Below are positions 7,943-14,185 of a stretch of 14,185 nucleotides of DNA, in pieces. The stretch is from CAZVRZ01 sp964629965 (GTDB lineage: Bacteria > Chloroflexota > Anaerolineae > Anaerolineales > UBA4823). Numbering within the stretch: the stretch's first letter is position 1; every line of letters begins with the position of its first letter. The notes under the pieces were generated by a model. That model saw nothing but the letters and a program-made list of their open reading frames with translations, searched no databases and was not told the DNA's origin. Made by a program: the position numbers and the translations under genes. The DNA is taken from contig CAZVRZ010000135.1 in the NCBI GenBank assembly GCA_964629965.1, positions 1-14,185 on the forward strand, read 5' to 3'.

Positions 7943-9085
7943 CTACAAGATGGCCCGCCGGACGTAGACGCGGAGCGACTCGGGGATGACATGATCGGAC
8001 ACCAGGATAAGGTAACCGCCTCCTCCCGCGCCGGATAATTTCCAGCCCAACGCCTGGTGACGGTAGATATCGATCAGTTCGTCCACCAGGGCATTGCGCA
8101 TGTTGGGGAACATGGCGACCTGCGCCTCGAAAGAAAGGCGGAAGGCAGTCCCAAAGGCGGGCAAATCCTGCGCCAGGATGGCCTGCCAGCAGGACTCGGC
8201 GGCTTGCGCCAACGCCTGAGCGCCCTGGCGGTCGATACGGGTGTCGGATAGAACATCGTAACCGGGAAGACGCGGGCCCAAGGGAACCAGGTAAAGCGAG
8301 TCTTCGATGAAGCGGAGCGCCGCCTCGGCATGCAGCGACTCGATGCGGCTGGGCCAGTACTCCCCTTCGTAAAAGGATATGTTCAAGCCGGGGAAGACAA
8401 TGCCAATGGCATCTTGCGAGCCGGAAATCTCCCTAGTGCCGGGAGGATTGTCGTAACAGAACAGGATCTTGGCCAACTGATGCGGATCGCCGCCCGGCAA
8501 ATTCGGCCCCCAGAGATCGAGGGCGCTGCGACGGGTGCTGGAGGCCATGCCGCTGCGGTCGTTGAAATCGATCGTCGGTTCCAGCGATACCGTGATCAAC
8601 GGGCCGGGATGCCAACGGGAAACAAAGGGTTGGTCCAGCCAGCCGCCAGCGATGCCTATACGAAAAGGCATAGTCGAAACCGCGCGCAGAGAAGTGGTCG
8701 AGCGGGCGGGCAGCCCGGCGTGGGGCATGCGCGCCAAGACCTTGTACTCCCCCCCCACCTGGGTACACAGGCGGCGTTTCTCCAGCAAATTGCCATCTTC
8801 ATTAACAATGAACATATCCGGCCGGAGAGCGGTAAACTCCTCGACAAAATCCAGGATGCCGCTGCCGCTGGAGATAAAAGCCTCTTTGACACAGTTGAGG
8901 GCTTGGAGCATATAGAGCCGTTCCGATTGGTTGTTGACCGGGGCACGGCCTTTGAGTGCAAACACAGTCTGATCGGAACCCAGGGCCACGTACAGGTCGC
9001 CGTAAGAAGCCGCCTGCTCCAGGAAAGCAATATGCCCGCTGTGCAGCAGGTCAAAACAACCGCTTACAAAAACCTTTTTCGCCAT
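7943..9085 (-). CDS. Bifunctional cytidylyltransferase-like / GHMP sugar kinase fusion protein
   Basis: The protein has 380 residues in two halves. Residues 1-135 are a nucleotidyltransferase of the TagD/HldE C-terminal type: VFVSGCFDLLHSGHIAFLEQ carries the HxGH motif (15-18), followed by VALGSDQTV, LRPDMFIVNEDGN (87-99) and GLPARSTTSLR (124-134), the STT loop of the family. Residues 138-380 are a GHMP-type kinase: FRIGIAGGWLDQP (141-153), a variant nucleotide loop SGMASSTRRSA (178-188), SGSQDAIG (221-228) with the likely catalytic Asp, and the C-terminal SGAGGGGYLILV (351-362). The closest known kinase relatives appear to be the HddA heptose kinases and the kinase half of the Bacteroides fucokinase/GDP-fucose pyrophosphorylase FKP. 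It lies 26 nt after fucI, so the substrate may be L-fucose or a related sugar (inference). The kinase half is shorter than HddA-type enzymes. Start: ATG with AGGA 10 nt upstream. Confidence 0.8.
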   Translation of the reverse strand: MAKKVFVSGCFDLLHSGHIAFLEQAASYGDLYVALGSDQTVFALKGRAPVNNQSERLYMLQALNCVKEAFISSGSGILDFVEEFTALRPDMFIVNEDGNLLEKRRLCTQVGGEYKVLARMPHAGLPARSTTSLRAVSTMPFRIGIAGGWLDQPFVSRWHPGPLITVSLEPTIDFNDRSGMASSTRRSALDLWGPNLPGGDPHQLAKILFCYDNPPGTREISGSQDAIGIVFPGLNISFYEGEYWPSRIESLHAEAALRFIEDSLYLVPLGPRLPGYDVLSDTRIDRQGAQALAQAAESCWQAILAQDLPAFGTAFRLSFEAQVAMFPNMRNALVDELIDIYRHQALGWKLSGAGGGGYLILVSDHVIPESLRVYVRRAIL

Positions 9086-9111
9086 GAAGCTCGTATCCTA
9101 TGGTAAAGATT

Positions 9112-10923
9112 TCAGCCGTAGAGCGGGCCAAAGTTGGCGCAGGCGCGATAATCGGCGCCCTGCGGATCGAGCGCGCCGAAGGCGCTCCAGGCGCTGGGAC
9201 GGAAAATTTGCTCGGCGGGCACGTTGTGCATGCTGACCGGGATACGCAGCACGGAAGCCAGGCTGAGCAGGTCGGCGCCGATATGCCCGTAGCTGAGGGC
9301 GGCATGGTTGGCTCCCCAATTGGCCATCACCGAATAAACATCCTGGAAGGGGCCGCTGCCCGTCAGACGCGGCACAAACCAATGGGTGGGCCAGGTGGGA
9401 TCGGTGCGCTCGTTCAGCGTTTCATATACGTCTGGCGGCAGATCGACCGTGTAGCCTTCGGCAAGCTGCAAGACCGGCCCCAGGCCCTTGATCAGGTTCA
9501 AGCGCGACATAGTGACCGGCATGCTGCCCCGGGTGAGGAAGCCGGATGAAAAACCGCCGCCGCGGAAGTATTCGGTGCGGGCCGGGTACCAGGTGACGGC
9601 GGACAGGCAGTCGGCCACCTCGACGGGGGTGATCTCCCAATAGGGTTTCATCACCGGCTGGCCGTCCCGTTGCAGGCAGCCGCAGGCATCCAGGGCAGCC
9701 GCGCCGGAGTTGATCAGGTGAATGAAACCGCCTTGCGCCATGCCCTCCAGCGAATGCCCGGCAACGCGCTTGACCGCCGCGGGACTCCAATAGGTGCGCA
9801 CATCAGCGAAGACCTGGGCGCTGTTGGTCAGCAGGTGGCCGAACAACATGGAGGCGCCGTTGAGGCTGTCGTTCTCGGTGGCAAAGATGTACGGCTGGCG
9901 GATGCCGTTCCAGTCGAAGGAAGAATTCAAAACGGCCTCCATGAAATCGCCGTTGGGGAAGTGATCGGTCCACTGGCGCTGTCCCTGGAAGCCGCCTGCG
10001 ATGGCGTTATGCCCAAGAGCTTCTTCGCCGCGGTCCAATGCGGCCAGGCGCGGGTTGCCCACCATCAGGTCACGAGCAATGAGAGTCATTTTGACCACCA
10101 TCTCCCAGTCGCGATCCTTGCGAGAGCGGCTGCGCTGCAGGGGAGGCGGGTTGTACTCGCGCCCCTCGCGGCAGTGCTGCTGCACCCAGGCCAGGGCACG
10201 CTGGTACTCGGCGGGATCGTAGATCTTGATATCGATACGGCGGATGAACTCGGACATATCGACCGTTTCGACGCGCATACCCAGGTATTGCTCGAAGAAG
10301 GCATGATCGACGATCGACCCGGCAATGCCCATCGACACGCCGCCCAGCGAGAGATACGACTTACCCCGCATAGTGGCTGCGGCCAGGCCGGTGCGGGCAA
10401 AACGCAGCAGCTTTTCCTGCACGTCCGCCGGAATGCTCAAGTCGCCGGCATCCTGAACATCGCGGCCGTAGATGCTGAAAGCCGGCAAGCCCTTCTGATT
10501 GTGGGCGGCCAATACCGCCGCCAGATAGACCGCGCCCGGGCGCTCGGTGCCATTGAATCCCCAGACCGCCTTCGGTATGCGGGGATCCATATCCATGGTC
10601 TCGGAGCCATAACACCAGCAGGGCGTCACGGTGAGAGAAACGCCCACCCCCAGGCGCTGGAACTTCTCGGCGCAGATAGCCGCCTCGGTCACGCCGCCGA
10701 TGCAGCTATCGGCAATCACGCACTCCACCGGCAGGCCGTTGGCATGGCGCAAATTAGCGCTCAGGAATTCGGCGGTGGCCTGCGCCAGGGCCATGGTCTG
10801 GCCTTCGAGCGCCTCACGCACGCCCTTGCGCCGGCCATCGATCGCCGGGCGAATACCGATCTTGGGCGGGTCGCCTACCAGGCGGTTTTCGGGGTTCTGG
10901 ACGGGTAGATCAAAAGCGGACAT
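9112..10923 (-). CDS. fucI: L-fucose isomerase
   Basis: FucI interconverts L-fucose and L-fuculose (and D-arabinose and D-ribulose) in the cytoplasm using Mn2+. The 603-residue protein matches Escherichia coli FucI (591 residues) along its whole length by recall. Matching stretches include PPKIGIRPAIDGRRKGVRE, TVTPCWCYGSETMDMDP, GFNGTERPGAVYLAA and YLSLGGVSMGIAGSIVDH. The metal ligands known in the E. coli enzyme (E337, D361, H528) correspond to E350 in ATENDSLNG, D374 in VFADVRTYW and H540 in NWGANH, so the enzyme should be active. A longer frame starts at 10935, but GGAGG lies 5 nt before the ATG at 10923 (and 2 nt before another at 10926), so 10923 is preferred. It follows the DUF4432 gene by 34 nt and precedes the nucleotidyltransferase/kinase fusion by 26 nt, consistent with one operon. 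Confidence 0.96.
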   Translation of the reverse strand: MSAFDLPVQNPENRLVGDPPKIGIRPAIDGRRKGVREALEGQTMALAQATAEFLSANLRHANGLPVECVIADSCIGGVTEAAICAEKFQRLGVGVSLTVTPCWCYGSETMDMDPRIPKAVWGFNGTERPGAVYLAAVLAAHNQKGLPAFSIYGRDVQDAGDLSIPADVQEKLLRFARTGLAAATMRGKSYLSLGGVSMGIAGSIVDHAFFEQYLGMRVETVDMSEFIRRIDIKIYDPAEYQRALAWVQQHCREGREYNPPPLQRSRSRKDRDWEMVVKMTLIARDLMVGNPRLAALDRGEEALGHNAIAGGFQGQRQWTDHFPNGDFMEAVLNSSFDWNGIRQPYIFATENDSLNGASMLFGHLLTNSAQVFADVRTYWSPAAVKRVAGHSLEGMAQGGFIHLINSGAAALDACGCLQRDGQPVMKPYWEITPVEVADCLSAVTWYPARTEYFRGGGFSSGFLTRGSMPVTMSRLNLIKGLGPVLQLAEGYTVDLPPDVYETLNERTDPTWPTHWFVPRLTGSGPFQDVYSVMANWGANHAALSYGHIGADLLSLASVLRIPVSMHNVPAEQIFRPSAWSAFGALDPQGADYRACANFGPLYG

Positions 10924-10957
10924 CATGACCTCCATAGGTTATCTTTATATCAAGAAC

Positions 10958-12049
10958 TCATTCGGCCAGGATGGACTTAATACGGCCTTCCACCTGGTGG
11001 GCGTCTTCGGGCAGCAGCGCGCCGGCGATCATATCGCAGGCGAACTGCCCCTGCGGCGGGAGTATTTTGAGATTGCCCTTGGCTTGCTCAGCATGGTAGC
11101 CCTCCGGCTCAGCGGTGGCGGGCAGGGCCATGCCCAGGGCATCCTGGTCGGGGGTGCGGCAGATCCAGCGCACGCCATGATCGAGCTGCTGCGGGCGGTG
11201 GCAGATATAATCGGCGCTGCCATCGGGATGCACCTGCATGGTGTGCGCCCAGCCCGCTTGATCGGTGAGGTAATCGATTAAAAACACCACCTCGGGGTCA
11301 AAGAGCAGCCTGGGAGCCAGGAGGTGGTGCTTTTCGGGGTGTTCGGCCAATTCATCCAAAAATTCCCGGTAGCCCGGCTTGGGGTGGACATGGGAGGGGA
11401 TGCTGCGGCGCACGCGCACCGTTTCGGGCGTGCAGCGAGCGCTGTAGACCAGGCGGCTGTTCATCACCGGGCGGAAGTTGACGTGCGCCAGGTACATGAT
11501 CTCCATATCGGTATGTTTCAGGTTGGTGACCGTCATGCCCATGTAGAACAGGCTGGAACCGGCGTACAGCTTGACCAGCGGCTCGGCCAGGTAGTTGGTG
11601 CTGAAGGCGACGGTGTGCTGGTAGACGCCCGACAGGCCCAGGAACAGGCCGGTGTCGTCTTCGCTCAGCAGCAGGCAGGCTTCTCGATAAGGGGCATTGG
11701 GCAGCTCACCGTGCAAGGGATGGGCATCTGCGCCGGTGGGCACGCCCATGGCGGTCATGCCGCAGTGGATCAGGAAAGCGCCATAGTTTTCCAGGTAAGT
11801 GCGCGTCGGGCGAGGCTCGGTGAACATGGACTTCATAGTCAAGTCGCGGCCGGCAAACTCTGCCCGCCAGATCTGCTGTCCCTGGAAGGGCAGCATAACC
11901 AGGCAGCCCAGTTCGTTCTTCAGGCGCAGCGCCGGCACACCGCTGGGGTAGCGGAAAGTGGAAGCGCACAGAGCGCCATGCTCCAGCAGGAGGGTCTCTT
12001 TCTCGCTGAACATGGCGGGGGCAAGGTTGAGGCGGGTGATGGTGGACAT
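10958..12049 (-). CDS. DUF4432 family aldose-1-epimerase-like protein
   Basis: The protein of 363 residues (start MSTITRLNLAP) belongs to the galactose-mutarotase-like superfamily, DUF4432 type. Recognised features are NYGAFLIHCGMTAMGVPTG (88-106) and HPLHGELPNAPY (110-121), which match the conserved CG and HG elements of the family; H110 and H113 are candidate catalytic or substrate-binding residues. No signal peptide is seen, so it should be cytoplasmic. Its likely role is interconverting sugar anomers, supplying the form used by the isomerase or kinase encoded downstream; the exact sugar is inferred only from the adjacent fucI. A longer frame reaches 12208, but the ATG at 12049 has AGGAG 8 nt upstream, whereas the extra 53 residues overlap the preceding gene and resemble nothing. 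Confidence 0.85.
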   Translation of the reverse strand: MSTITRLNLAPAMFSEKETLLLEHGALCASTFRYPSGVPALRLKNELGCLVMLPFQGQQIWRAEFAGRDLTMKSMFTEPRPTRTYLENYGAFLIHCGMTAMGVPTGADAHPLHGELPNAPYREACLLLSEDDTGLFLGLSGVYQHTVAFSTNYLAEPLVKLYAGSSLFYMGMTVTNLKHTDMEIMYLAHVNFRPVMNSRLVYSARCTPETVRVRRSIPSHVHPKPGYREFLDELAEHPEKHHLLAPRLLFDPEVVFLIDYLTDQAGWAHTMQVHPDGSADYICHRPQQLDHGVRWICRTPDQDALGMALPATAEPEGYHAEQAKGNLKILPPQGQFACDMIAGALLPEDAHQVEGRIKSILAE

Positions 12050-12057
12050 GCGTTGGT

Positions 12058-12069
12058 CTCCTTGAGGAG
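12058..12069 (-). promoter_or_regulatory. Ribosome binding site of the DUF4432 gene inside a small inverted repeat
   Basis: Minus-strand CTCCTCAAGGAG contains the Shine-Dalgarno AGGAG (8 nt before the ATG at 12049) and its own complement, CTCC, immediately upstream. The RNA could fold CUCC-UCAA-GGAG, pairing the ribosome site in a 4-bp stem with a tetraloop. The Shine-Dalgarno decides the start codon; the hairpin is short and its effect on translation is only a possibility. Confidence 0.55.
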
Positions 12070-12088
12070 GTTGGTAATCTTTGCGTTC

Positions 12089-12117
12089 ATCTTCGCATAA
12101 AAGGCAGAAAATGTCAA
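12089..12117 (-). promoter_or_regulatory. Possible internal promoter before the DUF4432-fucI cassette
   Basis: A perfect TTGACA (12117-12112) overlaps the stop codon of the DUF3267 gene. After 17 nt comes GAAGAT (12094-12089), a poor -10 hexamer but preceded by TGC, which gives an extended -10 form. If real, it would let the sugar cassette be transcribed separately from the membrane protease gene. The weak -10 keeps confidence low. Confidence 0.3.
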
Positions 12118-12728
12118 TTCTCCTTCCAATACGTCTTCCAGCCTTTATTGCGCACACTGGCCTGCTTCGGGATCTGCGCCAGTACCAGCGCAAAGCCGAT
12201 GATATCACCGCAAGCCAGGACGCCGCTGATCAACGAAAACACAGCCAGGAATACGAAGACTTCCAGCGGCGCCACAACCAGGCGCAACACAGCAATCAGG
12301 GCAACAGGCAGCAGCGACAGGTACAGATAAGGACTAAGAAATACAACCAGAAAGCGATTGCGCGACATAGGCCCATCGTAACTGGCATAGAACAAAAGCC
12401 GCGAGGCCCAACAACCGATCACGGTACGATTGGTGAGGCCATGGCCCGGAAAATAGACAGCATGCAGAAGCTCATGCACCGGGATGATCAGGATGAACAT
12501 GAGGGCCAGCAGCCAGCCCGGGAAATCGAGTCTCTCCACCCGGTTATAGAGCATATCTTTTGGGAAGACCAACCACAACAAGAGAAATGTAAAGAGGGCC
12601 AGGACGATTCCCACCGGTAAGGCAAGGAAATTGATCGCCAGCGGGCTGGGCTCGCGAATGCCCCGCCAGCCCTCGGCCTGCGGATCGAAGGCGGCATCTT
12701 CAGGAACAGCGCCGAAATGAAAACGCAT
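12114..12728 (-). CDS. DUF3267 family membrane zincin-like protein
   Basis: The protein has 204 residues and is mostly hydrophobic. Transmembrane segments are visible at about 31-54, 71-92, 126-150 and 152-185. Segment 2 contains IIPVHELLHAVYFPGHG, a HExxH zinc-protease motif (H85, E86, H89) placed inside the membrane as in site-2-type (M50-like) proteases and the DUF3267 family. D175 in LACGDIIG is a candidate third zinc ligand. It probably sits in the cytoplasmic membrane; whether it is an active protease and what it would cut are unknown. GGAG lies 8 nt before the ATG, supporting the start. It stands between the hairpin at 12809-12845 and the sugar cassette, 64 nt before the DUF4432 start, so it may be the first gene of the cassette or a separate unit. 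Confidence 0.75.
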   Translation of the reverse strand: MRFHFGAVPEDAAFDPQAEGWRGIREPSPLAINFLALPVGIVLALFTFLLLWLVFPKDMLYNRVERLDFPGWLLALMFILIIPVHELLHAVYFPGHGLTNRTVIGCWASRLLFYASYDGPMSRNRFLVVFLSPYLYLSLLPVALIAVLRLVVAPLEVFVFLAVFSLISGVLACGDIIGFALVLAQIPKQASVRNKGWKTYWKEN

Positions 12729-12761
12729 TGAACAAACTCCAAAGATATTTTGAGATAGCTA

Positions 12762-12770
12762 ATTCTACCA
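12762..12770 (-). promoter_or_regulatory. Possible extended -10 promoter of the DUF3267 gene
   Basis: Minus-strand TGGTAGAAT (12770-12762) fits an extended -10 element (TGn followed by TAGAAT, 5 of 6 to TATAAT), about 34 nt before the ATG at 12728. I see no -35 hexamer at the usual distance. It lies just after the hairpin that ends the upstream gene, where a new promoter would be expected. Confidence 0.3.
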
Positions 12771-12808
12771 GCAATCAGGCCGGCGAGCCGTATGCGGATA
12801 TCGTCAGT

Positions 12809-12845
12809 AAAGCAGGGCTGCCATTTCTTTGGGCAACCCTGCTTT
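12809..12845 (-). terminator. Hairpin terminator after the right-hand surface protein gene
   Basis: The minus-strand RNA can form a 14-bp stem, AAAGCAGGGUUGCC paired with GGCAGCCCUGCUUU (one G-U pair), around a 9-nt loop. It begins 63 nt after the stop codon at 12909. The stem ends in A and U runs, but no long U tract follows, so it may be a leaky or bidirectional terminator, or act mainly by stabilising the mRNA end. It separates the surface protein from the DUF3267 gene. Confidence 0.75.
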
Positions 12846-12908
12846 GAGAAGGATGTTTATTGGCGATGGATGCGGTTGTGACCCCCTCCCTGCGGCAAAA
12901 GAAGTGCA

Positions 12909-14185
12909 TCAGCGCCTGAGCACCGGCAGGTAGGTCTGCCAGGCGGGTAGTGCAGTGAGCCGCAGGGTAAAGCTCCAGCTTTTCTCGGCGGTCAATCCGT
13001 TACCGGCCAGGTCTTGTACGCCGGTGGTCAAGCGCACGGTATAGACGGCCCCCTCCACGGGTACGGCCTTCATGCGGATGAGCAGTTGGTTGGAGACACT
13101 GTCCCAATTCAATTCAAGCGGAACGGCAGTCGTACCGTTCGTAACCAGCACGGTGCTGCCGGTTAAGGTAGGTACTGCGATGGCCTCGGAAAACTGCACC
13201 TGGATGACCGGGTTATAGACGGCGCCGGTTTGGCCGGACAAGGCAGCCGGGCTGACCCAGACGATCTCGTCTTGCACAGGGGCGATAAACCACACCTGCG
13301 GCTTGACCGCGTCGGAGGGATCGGGCAGCACCGTGATGACTACCTGGCCCAAGCCGCTTTCTGAAGCGCCATTGCTGGCCGAGAACGTCACCAACTCGAT
13401 ACCGCTGAAGCCTGCGCCCGCCGTATAGGTGAAATGCTGCGCCGCGCCGCTCAGCGTGCCGTGCAGCGGCGCCTGGTGGATCGTGAAGGTGAGCGGCAAA
13501 CCGGCAGCATCTTGGCCGGCGAGGGTGAAGGCGACCGGCTGCGTTGCGGTGGTGGTCAGCGCCAAATCATCCACCCGCAGCGGCACGATCACGTTGATCA
13601 CCGGATTGGTGGGGGTTTCTTCGTCCGCGGAGGGGAAGTGAACGACGGCCTGGTTCTGGATCACCGTGCCGGAGGGCAAGCCGCTCTTCAGCCGCACGGT
13701 ATAGATCACCGAGCCACCGGCCCCGGGTTGGCCACCCGCGGGCAGGTCGCCGACCGAGAAGTACAGCGTGGCATTGGGGCGCGAGAGGGTGGCCGCACCG
13801 CTCACCACCTGAAGCGAGTCTAGGTCAAAGTGTTCGCTCAGTTGATTAACGATGAAGGCCGAATAGGCCTCACCGGCGCCCATGTTCTCATACGCAATGG
13901 TGTAGGTGAGCACCTGGCCCGGCAGCAAGTCGCCCGCCGGCCCGTACATCTCGTTGGGGTCGTGAGCCGGCTGGCACTCCGAACACTGGCCATTGCTGCC
14001 GGAGCTGAGATGCAATCCTGACAGCGCGTTGGTGTATAGTTCACCTCCGCCGGTGTCCCTCTTAGAAACACAACGCGGCGTTCCATTGTCCTCAACGCAC
14101 TTTTCGCATAAGGCACAGGTCTGGATCACTTTTTCAGCAAAATATTTGTGCCGGACCAGATCACATTCCGTCATTTTGATCACCG
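12909..14185 (-). CDS. C-terminal part of a secreted multidomain surface protein, 5' end outside window
   Basis: The frame is open up to the right edge; the first in-frame GTG at 14183 is not a convincing start, and the visible 424 residues look like the tail of a longer protein. Numbering from that GTG, residues 7-70 are Cys-rich (C7, C23, C26, C29, C38, C67, C70). Residues 74-200 begin HDPNEMYGPAGDLLPGQVL and continue TYTIAYENMGAGEAY, a DUF11/DUF7619-like domain. Residues about 202-288 form an Ig-like domain (FTYTAGAGFSGIELVTFSAS), and 290-412 an SbsA-type Ig-like (Big_5) domain with IQVQFSEAI and VQDLAGNGL. The protein ends AWQTYLPVLRR. Function is probably extracellular adhesion or surface architecture (inferred). 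No transmembrane anchor or LPxTG is seen; the short terminal motif may be involved in sorting. Confidence 0.85.
   Translation of the reverse strand, partial: VIKMTECDLVRHKYFAEKVIQTCALCEKCVEDNGTPRCVSKRDTGGGELYTNALSGLHLSSGSNGQCSECQPAHDPNEMYGPAGDLLPGQVLTYTIAYENMGAGEAYSAFIVNQLSEHFDLDSLQVVSGAATLSRPNATLYFSVGDLPAGGQPGAGGSVIYTVRLKSGLPSGTVIQNQAVVHFPSADEETPTNPVINVIVPLRVDDLALTTTATQPVAFTLAGQDAAGLPLTFTIHQAPLHGTLSGAAQHFTYTAGAGFSGIELVTFSASNGASESGLGQVVITVLPDPSDAVKPQVWFIAPVQDEIVWVSPAALSGQTGAVYNPVIQVQFSEAIAVPTLTGSTVLVTNGTTAVPLELNWDSVSNQLLIRMKAVPVEGAVYTVRLTTGVQDLAGNGLTAEKSWSFTLRLTALPAWQTYLPVLRR

Noticed and set aside
9670..10908. A 412-codon open frame on the plus strand
   Set aside because: It is entirely antisense to fucI, which is conserved end to end with intact metal ligands; the plus translation has no recognisable domain.
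10924..10935. fucI start at 10935
   Set aside because: The GGAGG at this place would lie inside the coding sequence; the ATG at 10923 is spaced correctly from it.
12050..12208. Upstream extension of the DUF4432 gene to 12208
   Set aside because: The added residues are Arg/Cys-rich, overlap the DUF3267 coding end and match no family motif, while the ATG at 12049 has a well-placed AGGAG.

Overview
The window looks like chromosomal DNA from a moderately GC-rich, probably Anaerolineae-like (Chloroflexota) bacterium. That assignment is an inference from the mix of giant DUF11/SdrD-B/GEVED secreted proteins, a C-terminus ending YLPVLRR and the enzyme types present; no rRNA or other marker is in the window. 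All six supported genes lie on the minus strand, so transcription runs from high to low coordinates. I see no tRNA, rRNA, CRISPR array or mobile element.

Layout in order of transcription: (1) 14185-12909, the 3' part of a secreted multidomain protein (Cys-rich segment, DUF11/DUF7619-like domain, Ig-like domain, SbsA-like Big_5 domain), entering from the right edge and followed by a strong hairpin at 12809-12845. (2) 12728-12114, a small membrane DUF3267-type zincin (HELLH). (3) 12049-6801, four closely packed genes: a DUF4432 aldose-mutarotase-like protein, L-fucose isomerase (fucI), a fusion of a cytidylyltransferase-like domain with a GHMP sugar kinase, and a radical SAM protein with a C-terminal DNA-polymerase-beta-like HhH domain. 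(4) 6694-1, the first 2,231 codons of a giant exported protein (signal peptide, DUF11-like domains, eight SdrD-B/Cna-B-like repeats, a GEVED domain, a fibronectin-like domain), with its own promoter and leaving the window at the left edge still open.

How the genes may work together: mutarotase, isomerase and sugar kinase/nucleotidyltransferase form a sensible set for handling L-fucose or D-arabinose. FucI usually points to catabolism through the ketose, whereas a nucleotidyltransferase fused to a GHMP kinase points to making a nucleotide sugar, so the cassette may serve both or may feed glycosylation of the surface proteins on either side (inference). The radical SAM/HhH protein starts 8 nt after the fusion gene; its function is not evident from the sugar context. 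The most unusual items are the two fusion proteins and a Cys pair that recurs at the same place in six of the eight SdrD-B-like repeats.
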